A DNA stretch of 64,000 nucleotides. Origin: Paractinoplanes rishiriensis (GTDB lineage: Bacteria; Actinomycetota; Actinomycetes; Mycobacteriales; Micromonosporaceae). The stretch is from the NCBI RefSeq assembly GCF_016862375.1, contig NZ_BOMV01000039.1, forward strand, positions 1-64,000, written 5' to 3'. A program made the translations under genes and the position numbers. Below are positions 56,025-63,639 of this stretch, piece after piece. Below the pieces are notes generated by a model that saw nothing but the letters and a program-made list of their open reading frames with translations, was not told where the DNA came from and made no database searches. The stretch's first letter is position 1. Every line of letters starts with the position of its first letter.

Positions 56025-56880
56025 GGCCGGCGTCATCCATGACATCGGATACCAGCGATACTCCGGGCCCCGGCTGGGCCGGGCCGCGGTGTTCGGCGCG
56101 CTCTACCAGCACGGCCTGCGGGCCACGTTCGGTCTGGGCCGGTCCGCCAAATCCAAGATCTTCCCGTGGGGCGTGGCCTCGGTGGTCCTGCTCGTCGCGG
56201 TGATCAATGCGGCCGTACGCTCGCAGACCGGGACGCTGCTGTTCGACTACTACCAGTTCAACGACACGATGAGCTGGCTGGTCATCTTCTTCGTCGCGAT
56301 CGTGGCGCCCGAGTTGGTCTCCCGTGACCTGCGGGCCGGCGTACTCCCGCTGTATTTCAGCCGTCCGCTGCGCGCTGCCGACTACGTGTGGGCCAAGGTC
56401 GCGGCCCTCATCACGGGCGTGTGGCTGCTGCTCGGCGTGCCGCAGTTGATCATGTTCCTCGGCGCCGCGTTCACCACCAAGACCGGCATGAGCGGCGTGT
56501 GGGACGAGCTCGGCCTGCTGATGCCGGGCTGGGCGTACAGCTTGCTCTGGGCTTTTGTCTTTGCCAGCATCAGCCTGCTGGTGGCCTCGCTGACCGGCAA
56601 GCGCGCATTCGCGGCCGGTGGCATCGTGGCAGTGTTCCTGATGACCGCCCCGGTGGTCGGCGTGTTGAGCATCATGCCGTCGGACACCGCGCAGCACCTG
56701 GCCGGCCTGGCCAGCCCGATCTCCCTGATCAACGGCGTGGAGATCTGGCTGCGCGACCGCACCGACCTCGGCCTGGACATCGGCGAGTTCGGCCCGATCT
56801 ACGCGATCGAGGCGTTCTGCCTGATCACCGCGTGCCTGCTGCTGTTGCTGGCCCGCTACCGGAAGGTGGCCTCGCTATGA
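56017..56880 (+). CDS. ABC-2 type permease
   Basis: This 287-aa membrane protein has about six hydrophobic segments (FPWGVASVVLLVAVINAA, MSWLVIFFVAIVAPELVS, VAALITGVWLLLGVPQLIMFLG, YSLLWAFVFASISLLVASL, VAVFLMTAPVVGVLSIM, AFCLITACLLLLLARY). DLRAGVLPLYFSRPLRAADYVWAK is the cytoplasmic loop typical of these permeases. Its partner is probably the preceding ATPase. The stop overlaps the second ATPase start (ATGA). Confidence 0.9.
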   Translation: MSEAGVIHDIGYQRYSGPRLGRAAVFGALYQHGLRATFGLGRSAKSKIFPWGVASVVLLVAVINAAVRSQTGTLLFDYYQFNDTMSWLVIFFVAIVAPELVSRDLRAGVLPLYFSRPLRAADYVWAKVAALITGVWLLLGVPQLIMFLGAAFTTKTGMSGVWDELGLLMPGWAYSLLWAFVFASISLLVASLTGKRAFAAGGIVAVFLMTAPVVGVLSIMPSDTAQHLAGLASPISLINGVEIWLRDRTDLGLDIGEFGPIYAIEAFCLITACLLLLLARYRKVASL

Positions 56881-57833
56881 CCGCTCCGACCCAGGTGACG
56901 AGCCCCGCCCCGAACCGGTCGGGCAGCGTCGTCGAACTGCAGAACGTGTCCCGCTGGTACGGCAACGTGGTGGCGGTCAACGACGTCAGCATGACCCTCC
57001 AGCCCGGGGTGACCGGCCTGCTCGGCCCGAACGGCGCCGGCAAGACCACGGTGCTGCACATGATGGCCGGCTTCCTGTCACCATCACGCGGCACGGTGAC
57101 CATCGACGGCCGGCCGACGTGGCGCAACCCCGCCATCTACCGCACGCTGGGGCTGGTCGCCGAGCGGGAGGCGGTCCACGGCTTCCTGAGCGCCCGCGAG
57201 TTCGTGCTGGCCTGCGCCAAGATGCAAAAACTGCCCAACCCTGAGGCGGCGGCCGACCGGGCGCTGGCCATGGTCGAGATGACCGACGCGCAGGACCGCC
57301 GGATCGAGACGTTCTCGAAGGGCATGCGGCAGCGCACCCGGGTGGCGGCCTCGCTGGTGCACGAGCCCCAGGTGCTGCTGCTGGACGAACCGTTCAACGG
57401 CATGGACCCGCGGCAGCGCATGCACATGATGGAGTTGCTGCACGCACTCGGCGACCAGGGCCACACGATCCTGTTCAGCTCGCACATCCTGGAAGAGGTC
57501 GAGCAGCTCTCCGGCCTGGTCCAGGTGATCGTGGCGGGCCGGCTGGCGGCCTCCGGCGACTACCGCCGCATCCGCCGCCTGATGACCAACCGCCCGCACG
57601 TGTTCGCGGTGCGGAGCTCCGATGACCGTCGCCTGGCGGTGGCGCTCATCGCGGAAAAATCGGTGAGCGGCGTCGAGATCGAGGCGACCGGCATGACCGT
57701 ACGCGCATCCGACTACGGCAGCTTCACCCGTGCGCTGCCCCGGATCGCCCTGGCCGAGGGCATCCGGATCCGCCACCTGCTGCCGTCCGACGAGTCCCTG
57801 GAGAGCGTCTTCTCCTACCTGCTGGAGGCATGA
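56877..57833 (+). CDS. ABC transporter ATPase (second of operon)
   Basis: This 318-aa ATPase has Walker A GPNGAGKTT, signature FSKGMRQRTRVAASL and Walker B VLLLDEPFNGMD. The first 20 residues are a Pro/Ser/Thr-rich extension. It differs enough from the first ATPase to suggest a heterodimer or two paired exporters. The start is coupled by ATGA to the permease, and the stop overlaps the last gene of the operon. Confidence 0.92.
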   Translation: MTAPTQVTSPAPNRSGSVVELQNVSRWYGNVVAVNDVSMTLQPGVTGLLGPNGAGKTTVLHMMAGFLSPSRGTVTIDGRPTWRNPAIYRTLGLVAEREAVHGFLSAREFVLACAKMQKLPNPEAAADRALAMVEMTDAQDRRIETFSKGMRQRTRVAASLVHEPQVLLLDEPFNGMDPRQRMHMMELLHALGDQGHTILFSSHILEEVEQLSGLVQVIVAGRLAASGDYRRIRRLMTNRPHVFAVRSSDDRRLAVALIAEKSVSGVEIEATGMTVRASDYGSFTRALPRIALAEGIRIRHLLPSDESLESVFSYLLEA

Positions 57834-58543
57834 TGTCCACGGTCGCCTACATCACCGCCCGCGGCCTGCTCGGCCGCCGCCGGGTGCTCATCCTGCTGCC
57901 GCTTCCGTTACTGCTGGTGGGACTCGCGCTCATCTGTCGGGCGTACGACGTAGACCCGTCGCAATGGGGCCAGCCGGTAGTGGTCGGCCTGGGCCTGGCG
58001 GTGATGCTTCCGGTCATCGCCCTGATCATCGGCACCGGCGTCCTGGGCTCCGAGGTCGACGACGGCACGATCGTGCACATCCTCACCAAGCCGCTGCCTC
58101 GCCGCGACATCATCCTGGCCAAGCTGCTCGTAGCGGCCGGGGTCAGCACGGTCGCCTCGGCCGTACCCCTGTTCGTGGTCGGGCTCCTGGCCGACGGCGT
58201 CCAGTTCGGCCTGGCCCTGGCAACGGCCGCCGCGGCCGGCGCGGTCGCCTACTCGGCCCTGTTCCTGCTGCTGAGCCTGCTGACCCGCCGCCCGGTCCTG
58301 CTGGGCCTGGTCTACATCCTGGTGTGGGAGGGCCTGCTGGGCCGCTTCGTGAGCGGCACCCGAGTCCTCTCGATCCAGCAGTACATCATCACCATCGCCG
58401 ACAAAATGGCCCCCACCGACATGCTCCCCGGCAAGGTCTCCCTGACCGTAGCCATCGTGATGAGCCTGATCTTCGCCATCGGCGGAACCCTCTACGCCAT
58501 CAACCGCCTGGCCTCCTTCAGCATGGCCGGCGAAACCAGCTGA
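57830..58543 (+). CDS. ABC-2 type permease (second of operon)
   Basis: This 237-aa membrane protein has about six hydrophobic segments, including VLILLPLPLLLVGLALIC, AVMLPVIALIIGTGVLG and VAIVMSLIFAIGGTLYAI. The loop SEVDDGTIVHILTKPLPRRDIILAKLL is the ABC-2 signature and parallels the same loop in the first permease. Starts at ATG 57830 and 57833 are both possible; either overlaps the ATPase stop. A hairpin 14 bp after the stop ends the operon. Confidence 0.9.
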   Translation: MMSTVAYITARGLLGRRRVLILLPLPLLLVGLALICRAYDVDPSQWGQPVVVGLGLAVMLPVIALIIGTGVLGSEVDDGTIVHILTKPLPRRDIILAKLLVAAGVSTVASAVPLFVVGLLADGVQFGLALATAAAAGAVAYSALFLLLSLLTRRPVLLGLVYILVWEGLLGRFVSGTRVLSIQQYIITIADKMAPTDMLPGKVSLTVAIVMSLIFAIGGTLYAINRLASFSMAGETS

Positions 58544-58557
58544 TCGACGATCATCCC

Positions 58558-58590
58558 GCGGTCGAGGGTTCCACCGGAGCCCTCGACCGC
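58558..58590 (+). terminator. hairpin terminator of ABC operon
   Basis: Eleven-bp perfect arms GCGGTCGAGGG and CCCTCGACCGC flank an 11-nt loop, 14 bp after the last permease stop, followed by ATTCCC. Confidence 0.75.
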
Positions 58591-58591
58591 A

Positions 58592-58620
58592 TTCCCATGA
58601 CTAGTGTCATGCGACTAGAC
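58592..58620 (+). promoter_or_regulatory. probable promoter with internal palindrome
   Basis: TTCCCA (58592-58597) and TAGACT (58615-58620) are spaced by 17 bp and end 8 nt before GTG 58629, consistent with a leaderless transcript. Between them CATGAC-TAGT-GTCATG (58596-58611) is a perfect 6-bp inverted repeat, a likely repressor site. Confidence 0.5.
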
Positions 58621-58628
58621 TCCCCGCT

Positions 58629-59131
58629 GTGGGCGACGCATTCGGGCGGGACGACCCGCCCGACAACGCCCCCGGCATGATCGGCCTTGACGACGCTGTC
58701 CAGGCCGCCACGAGGCCGCGAACGACGCGCTCGTCGATCCCAACGGCCTCGATGCCTTCACCGGCGCCGTTCCGGCTGGGGTCAGTGCCAACCTCTGCGA
58801 GGCCCCGGTCGGCCTCGGCGGCGAGGCCGGGCATCCGTTCGAGCTCACCCTGCGTCTCGCACCCTCCCGGCCACTAGAAACACGCCAGCTGCGAGCGATC
58901 CACTTCCGTCGCGATCATCTGCCGGTCCTCGCCTCCGCCGCCCAGGAACTGCGTGAGCGAGTGCCGGAAGAGGGGCCATGGTGGCCGGCAATGTCGTCCC
59001 GCTACGCCCTGGCCATGCGGGCACACCAGGAGATGTTGCCGGTGTCCGTGCGAGGCGATCTGGGCCGGCGCGGGACGCGCTTGTTCCTGATGAATCCGGC
59101 CGCCTTCCGAATCACTCCAGGCCAAGACTGA
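58629..59131 (+). pseudogene. hypothetical gene with a single-base frameshift
   Basis: GTG 58629 opens a frame reading VGDAFGRDDPPDNAPGMIGLDDAVQAA. From 58709 the sense continues in another frame (HEAANDALVDPNGLDAFTGAVPAG..., then WWPAMSSRYALAMRAHQEMLPVS) to a TGA at 59131. Both parts have matching codon bias, and losing one C in a run near 58706-58709 would explain the shift. The restored protein would be about 167 aa. I recognise no domain. A sequencing error is an alternative to true decay. Confidence 0.6.
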
Positions 59132-59246
59132 GGCGCGCGGCGCGCCGGGCGCAAATATTGTCGTACCCCGCCGATAGGCTCCTGGCATCACCAGATCTTG
59201 TGGTGGTGACCGTTGATATCCACTACCTGTCGTGTCGGGGGAAGTC

Positions 59247-59612
59247 ATGAAAATCGCCGAATCTGCCGTGATCCGGGCCGTTCCGCGCATGCGGGCGGGC
59301 TACACGATGGAGGTCCGGCTCGGCGCCGAGACGGCCACGCTGACCGCCGGCGCCCTGCCGGACGGTCGGCTGGGCGAGGTCGCGCTCCGGAGCGGCAAAC
59401 ACGGCTCGACCCTGGCCGGGTTGACCGACGCTTTCTCGACTGCGGTCACGGTGGCGCTGGGTCACGGGGCGCCGCTCGGGGTGATCGCCGAAGAGTTACG
59501 CGGCGCCCGGTTCGCACCGTCGGGCCACACCGATGACCACGAGATCGCGACCACTTCGTCGGTAGTGGACTACGTGGCGAGACGACTGACAGCCGACTTT
59601 CCGCTGGATTAG
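59247..59612 (+). CDS. free-standing TSCPD domain protein
   Basis: This 121-aa protein resembles the TSCPD domain found at the C-terminus of B12-dependent (class II) ribonucleotide reductases: MEVRLGAETATLTAGALPDGRLGEVAL, KHGSTLAGLTDAFSTAVTVALGHGAPLGVIAEEL, FAPSGHTDD and SVVDYVARRL. The catalytic reductase domain is absent, and the cysteines of the full enzyme's tail are missing. The role is unknown. ATG 59247 follows GGGGGAA; GTG 59232 is an alternative. Confidence 0.8.
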   Translation: MKIAESAVIRAVPRMRAGYTMEVRLGAETATLTAGALPDGRLGEVALRSGKHGSTLAGLTDAFSTAVTVALGHGAPLGVIAEELRGARFAPSGHTDDHEIATTSSVVDYVARRLTADFPLD

Positions 59613-60028
59613 CGGCGCAGCGTGCGACGTCCCGGCGGCCCGCCCACCGGCCCAGCCCAACCCCAGCCCACCCCAGCCCAACCCACCAGCCCAACCCACC
59701 AGCCCAACCCACCGGAGCCAGGCCGACCCCACCGGCCCAGCCGACCGGGCCAGCCTGGCCCCTCCAGCCCACCCCAGTCGTGCGACGCAGCTGCGGCTCC
59801 CACTCCCCGGAGGAGGAGCGGCCGACCACGTCATCCAGCTCAACGCAGGCGCAAATCCGATATAGGCGACCATTTAGGCAGCCTCAAACCCCACTCCGAG
59901 AGATTTTGTGGACCTGCTGTTCCGCTGAAACCGCAAATCGACACCTCCGAGCGAAGCGACGGCCAGCGAGCACGCCGGACACTCAAGACCGCCGCCGCAC
60001 TCAGGCACAAACTCCCCAAATCGGAAAA
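59613..60028. other. intergenic region with strand-asymmetric repeat
   Basis: Between the TSCPD gene and the GH26 terminator, 59641-59776 holds C/A-rich, G-poor sequence with short repeats (CCAGCCCAACCCA three times around 59673-59712, and variants). The rest, 59790-60028, is of mixed composition and less GC-rich. No gene is supported in either strand. Confidence 0.6.
59641..59776. repeat. C/A-rich imperfect tandem repeat
   Basis: The plus strand is built of CCCAGCCCA, CCCAACC and CCACCGG variants with few G residues, including three near-identical 13-bp units CCAGCCCAACCCA. The opposite strand is correspondingly G/T-rich. It lies between two convergent genes. Confidence 0.8.
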
Positions 60029-60060
60029 CGAAGCCCCGGCCCAAGCAGGCCGAGGCTTCG
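60029..60060 (-). terminator. intrinsic terminator of GH26-like gene
   Basis: On the minus strand, CGAAGCC and CGGCC arms pair with GGCCG and GGCTTCG (one internal mismatch, 6-nt loop), followed by TTTT. It begins 16 bp after the GH26 stop. Confidence 0.8.
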
Positions 60061-60075
60061 TGAGAAACGGAGGGA

Positions 60076-61437
60076 CTATGGCGTAACGGACACCTGGAAG
60101 ATCGGGAGGCGGCCCAGTTTGCGGTAGGCGTTCAGGGCGGCCGGGGTGCTGTCCACCGAGGAGTCCTGGCCCTTCTGGTTGTGTGGGGTCTCGAACTGGA
60201 CCATGGCCCTGATCTTCGGGAAGCGGCGCAGTTCGTGGCCCAGGCGGCGGTAGAAGTCGGCCTTGTACGTGGTGTTCTTGCGGGACGACCAGACGCCCCA
60301 CTCGGCCAGCATCAGGGGCTTGCCGGGGTGCTTGGTGACGGCCCAGGTGTAGAAGCCGGGCCAGCTCCGTTTGCCCTCGATGCGGCGGTTGAAGACCTGG
60401 GCGAAGTTGCCGTGGCCGTAGCCGGGGTCGCTGTAGGCGTACGTGTCGAGGCCGATCCAGTCGACCACGTCGTCGCCGGGGTACATGGAGTTGAACCAGC
60501 TCTGGGTGGCGTGCCGGTGGTACGCCATGTGCACCAGGACCGAGACGATGTTGGTGGCGCCCTTCGCCCGCAGGCGCTTGATCACGTGGCGGTACATGCC
60601 GGCGTAGTCGCGAGCGGTGTAGCCGGAGCCGGCCTTCTCGCGTACGTCGTTCTCGCCCTCGTGGTGCACGGCTAGGAAGAACTGCTCGCGGTAGTTCTTC
60701 CGGATGTGCGCGGCCAGCCGGTCCAGGAAGGCATCGGTGCGCCGGTCGCCGCGGGCGATCGCGGCCCAGGTGGCGGCCTCGGGCTTCCAGTTCAGGAAGA
60801 GGATGCGCTTCTTGCCGGACTGGCGCGCGATGGCGATCTCCTCCGGCGTCGGGAACAGCTGCCGGAGGCCGCCGTGGTAGGCGTGGTAAATCGCCTGGGT
60901 GCGCCCGGTCTTGCGCTCGAACGCGGCCAGCGCACCCGCCCCGCGGCTCTCGGTGTGCGCGCCGGGCGCCACGCCCCAGAGGATTCCGCAGGTCGGCACG
61001 AGTTTGCGGCCGGTCCGGCACTTCCCGCGCCGCGACATGCCGTCCGCCGCCAGCGCCACCCCGATGTCGGTCGGGCTGAGTGCGATGCGCGGGGCCACCC
61101 CATTATTTGCGCCGTACGGGGCGGCCGACGCGCTCCCGGCGACCGTGGGCCCGGTGATCGCAGCCGCGGCAGACGATGCGCCCGGCACCGCGGAACTCGG
61201 CAGCGACCGTGCCTGCGCGTCCGGTCCGTCCCCGCGCGGCGTGCCTAACCCCGGCAGATTCGGCGAGGTGAGCACCGGCAGCGACACGGTCGGATCACCG
61301 GCCGGCCCCATCGGAAGTCCCATCTGGTCCACGCCCCCGGTCCAGGCCCAGGCGAGCGTGGTCGCCACAGACAGGACAAAGGCCGTAGGCACGGCGGCGA
61401 TGCGAACGAGGCGGTTCCGGCGCGGGCTTCGACTCAC
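60076..61437 (-). CDS. exported glycoside hydrolase, GH26-like
   Basis: This 453-aa protein has an Arg-rich N-terminus and a membrane segment (VRIAAVPTAFVLSVATTLAWAW), then a Pro/Ser/Ala linker to about residue 140. The barrel has AVHHEGENDV (candidate acid/base Glu, about 260), WIGLDTYAYSDPG and PLMLAEWGVW (candidate nucleophile Glu, about 379), the GH26 layout seen in mannanases and exopolysaccharide-associated hydrolases. GTG 61437 was chosen from the signal anchor; no strong Shine-Dalgarno sequence is present. The gene diverges from the sulfurylase/APS-kinase gene, next to a Wzz-type gene. Confidence 0.75.
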   Translation of the reverse strand: MSRSPRRNRLVRIAAVPTAFVLSVATTLAWAWTGGVDQMGLPMGPAGDPTVSLPVLTSPNLPGLGTPRGDGPDAQARSLPSSAVPGASSAAAAITGPTVAGSASAAPYGANNGVAPRIALSPTDIGVALAADGMSRRGKCRTGRKLVPTCGILWGVAPGAHTESRGAGALAAFERKTGRTQAIYHAYHGGLRQLFPTPEEIAIARQSGKKRILFLNWKPEAATWAAIARGDRRTDAFLDRLAAHIRKNYREQFFLAVHHEGENDVREKAGSGYTARDYAGMYRHVIKRLRAKGATNIVSVLVHMAYHRHATQSWFNSMYPGDDVVDWIGLDTYAYSDPGYGHGNFAQVFNRRIEGKRSWPGFYTWAVTKHPGKPLMLAEWGVWSSRKNTTYKADFYRRLGHELRRFPKIRAMVQFETPHNQKGQDSSVDSTPAALNAYRKLGRLPIFQVSVTP

Positions 61438-62037
61438 GAGGAGCCAGTATTGTGACTTTAATCCGTTTTGTCTAATACCCGACGCGGATAAATCCAAACA
61501 AATCGCCAAAATTTGACGCCCGCTTGGACGAGCCCAGAAGGCGAAGGCACCAACGGGAGGCCGGGGGTTGGGCCGGGGAACGCAGCAGCCCGACCTCAGG
61601 CGGGTGGGCGGCGCCATGCCGAACCAGCGCGGACACCCCTGGGCGGGACCTGTTGCGAGCCGCACGGCGGTTGGCCACGGGAAGGCCCCGGCACGGGAAG
61701 GCGCCGGCACGGGAAGGCACCCACACGAAGCGGCATCGGCACGAGGCGGGCGTGGCGCCGCAAGTGACCGGCACGAGGCGGGCGTGGCGCCGCAAGTGAC
61801 CGGGGCGGGATGGTGGGTGGCGGACCGCCGGGACGGGGTGGGGCGATCGCTGGGATGAGGCGACGGGTCGGATCTATGGATGACGCGCGGGACTGCTGAC
61901 GAATCAGTGGCGGGGACGGTGGGTGGCCGCGGGAAGCGTGGGTGGGCCGCGGCCGGTGCGTGGACGGGATACCCGGCTCGACCTCGATCAGCGGGGCTGC
62001 GAAACTGTCCCCTAGTCGGCCGCAGGGGGATACGAAA
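61438..62037. other. divergent intergenic region with repeats
   Basis: About 600 bp separate two divergent genes. 61440-61510 is AT-rich and probably holds the GH26 promoter. 61676-61801 is repetitive. The remainder, 61802-62037, is GC-rich without a supported gene. Long open frames across this region on the minus strand are composition effects, with Pro/Arg/Ser-rich translations. Confidence 0.6.
61676..61801. repeat. 16-bp and 32-bp tandem repeats
   Basis: Three 16-bp units of CACGGGAAGGCxCCGG type run from 61676. After a short degenerate stretch, two perfect 32-bp units occupy 61738-61769 and 61770-61801, each beginning GGCACGAGGCGGG and ending AAGTGACC. Confidence 0.9.
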
Positions 62038-63558
62038 GTGAATGGTTCGGTGCTGCCCGAGGATGTGCTGCGTGACGCACCGACGTACACGCCGCACCCG
62101 CACGAGCTCGCGGACCTCGACCTTCTGCTGTCCGGAGCCTATGCGCCGCTCACCGGGTTTCTCGGGCGGGCCGATCTGACCTCACTCCGCCGGCGGGGGC
62201 AGCTGGCCGACGGGACGCCGTGGCCGGTGCCGGTCACTTTGGAGGTTCCCGCCGAGCTGGCCACCGCGCTGGTGCTCGACGATCCGCTGCACCGGACGAT
62301 CATCCTGACCGATCCGGAGGGGGCGCCGGTCGCGGCCCTCGAGGTCAGTGACGCCTGGCAGGCCGGGGAGCGCACCTACGGCGTGGGTGGCACGGTTCGC
62401 CGGATGGGTGACGGCGGGCACGGGCCGTTCCAGCGGCTGCGGCGCAACCCGGAAGAGGTTCGGGCGCTGCTGCCACCGGGGCGCGTGCTCGGGGTGATCG
62501 CCGACCGGCCGCTGCACCGACCACAACTGGCGCAGATCGCGCACGCCGCGCGTACGCTCGCTGCTCATCTTTTGATTTTGATTCCGGTCAGTGGGCCGGG
62601 GCCGGACGGATTGCCGCCGGAGGCCCTGGTGCGGTCCGTCTTCTCGGCGCGGGATCGGATGCCGCCGGCGACCGTGGTGGCCGTTTCGCTGCTGCCTCGC
62701 GGGGACGAGATGCGCGACGCGATGCTCCGGGCTCGGGTGGCCGCGGCGTACGGCGTCACCCATGTTCTTTCCACCGGCGACATGCTCTCCGGTGGCGGGC
62801 TGCGGGTGCTGGTGCCGCGCGAACTCGCCTATGACAACCGGGACGGGCAGTGGCGCTGGCGCGACGACATCCCGCCGCGCAACCGGCGGCTGGCCATGTC
62901 CGCGGCCGAGATCAACGACCTGCTGGACCGTGGTTTCCCGCTGCCGGAGTGGCACACGCCGCCGGCCGTCGCCAAGGAACTGGTGCGCGCCCGCCCGCCC
63001 CGCCGGCACCGCGGCCTGGTCGTCTTCTTCACCGGCTTCTCCGGCTCCGGCAAGTCGACCATCGCCCGCGGGCTGGCCGATTCGCTGCGGGAGTCGGGCG
63101 AGCGCACCATCACCCTGCTCGACGGCGACGTGGTCCGCCGGGAGTTGTCCGCGGGCCTGGGCTTCAGCAAGGCGGACCGGGACCGCAACGTGCGCCGGAT
63201 CGGCTGGGTCGCCGCCGAGGTAGGCCGGCACCGGGGCATGGCCGTCGCCTGCCCGATCGCGCCCTACGAGAACGCCCGGGCCGCGGTCCGCGCGATGGCG
63301 CAGGACGCCGGCGCCGGTTTTGTGCTGGTGCACGTGAACACCCCGCTCGAGGTCTGCGAGCAGCGTGACCGCAAGGGCCTGTACGCCCGGGCCCGGGCCG
63401 GCCAGCTGCGCGGAATGACCGGCATCGATGACCCGTACGAGGAGCCGGCGGACGCCGAGCTGACCATCGACACCACCACCATGACGGTGCCGGAGGCGAT
63501 CGAGCTCGTGCTGGCCTACCTGGTGGAGAACGGCTGGGTGGAGCCCAAACTGACCTAA
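62038..63558 (+). CDS. ATP-sulfurylase-like/APS kinase fusion, sulfurylase motifs lost
   Basis: This 506-aa protein has an N-terminal PUA-like and sulfurylase-like region (LLLSGAYAPLTGFLGRADL, LTDPEGAPVAALEV) and, from about residue 325, an APS kinase with P-loop GFSGSGKST, LLDGDVVRRELSAGLGFSKADRDRNVRRI and KGLYARAR. In true sulfurylases QxRNPxHxxH and GRDHxG bind ATP; here the matching places read ADRPLHRPQLAQ and TGDMLSG. Only the kinase, making PAPS from APS, appears active. GTG 62038 has AGGGGGA 6 nt upstream. It precedes a Wzz-type gene, so polysaccharide sulfation is a possible role. Confidence 0.85.
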   Translation: MNGSVLPEDVLRDAPTYTPHPHELADLDLLLSGAYAPLTGFLGRADLTSLRRRGQLADGTPWPVPVTLEVPAELATALVLDDPLHRTIILTDPEGAPVAALEVSDAWQAGERTYGVGGTVRRMGDGGHGPFQRLRRNPEEVRALLPPGRVLGVIADRPLHRPQLAQIAHAARTLAAHLLILIPVSGPGPDGLPPEALVRSVFSARDRMPPATVVAVSLLPRGDEMRDAMLRARVAAAYGVTHVLSTGDMLSGGGLRVLVPRELAYDNRDGQWRWRDDIPPRNRRLAMSAAEINDLLDRGFPLPEWHTPPAVAKELVRARPPRRHRGLVVFFTGFSGSGKSTIARGLADSLRESGERTITLLDGDVVRRELSAGLGFSKADRDRNVRRIGWVAAEVGRHRGMAVACPIAPYENARAAVRAMAQDAGAGFVLVHVNTPLEVCEQRDRKGLYARARAGQLRGMTGIDDPYEEPADAELTIDTTTMTVPEAIELVLAYLVENGWVEPKLT

Positions 63559-63570
63559 ACCCATCACGAA

Positions 63571-63634
63571 GGCGGGCTTGGGCCGTTACCCCGTAGGGGC
63601 GAAACGCCCGATTGCCAACCCCGAAAGGCCCGCC
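63571..63634 (+). ncRNA. candidate structured 5' leader of the Wzz-type gene
   Basis: Outer arms GGCGGGC (63571-63577) and GCCCGCC (63628-63634) continue inward with TTGG (63578-63581) and CCAA (63615-63618). Inside, CCCC/GGGG (63589-63592 with 63596-63599) and GGGCG/CGCCC (63597-63601 with 63605-63609) compete for the same bases. It ends 5 bp before the ATG at 63640. It does not match a riboswitch class I recognise. It could instead be a terminator for the upstream gene, but no T-tract follows. Confidence 0.4.
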
Positions 63635-63639
63635 GACCG

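Noticed and set aside
61676..61801. CRISPR array
   Set aside because: Repeat units are directly adjacent without unique spacers and no cas genes are present; these are ordinary tandem repeats.
61438..62103. N-terminal extension of the GH26-like protein by about 220 residues
   Set aside because: The extension is Pro/Arg/Ser-rich, crosses perfect tandem repeats and precedes a clear signal anchor at GTG 61437.
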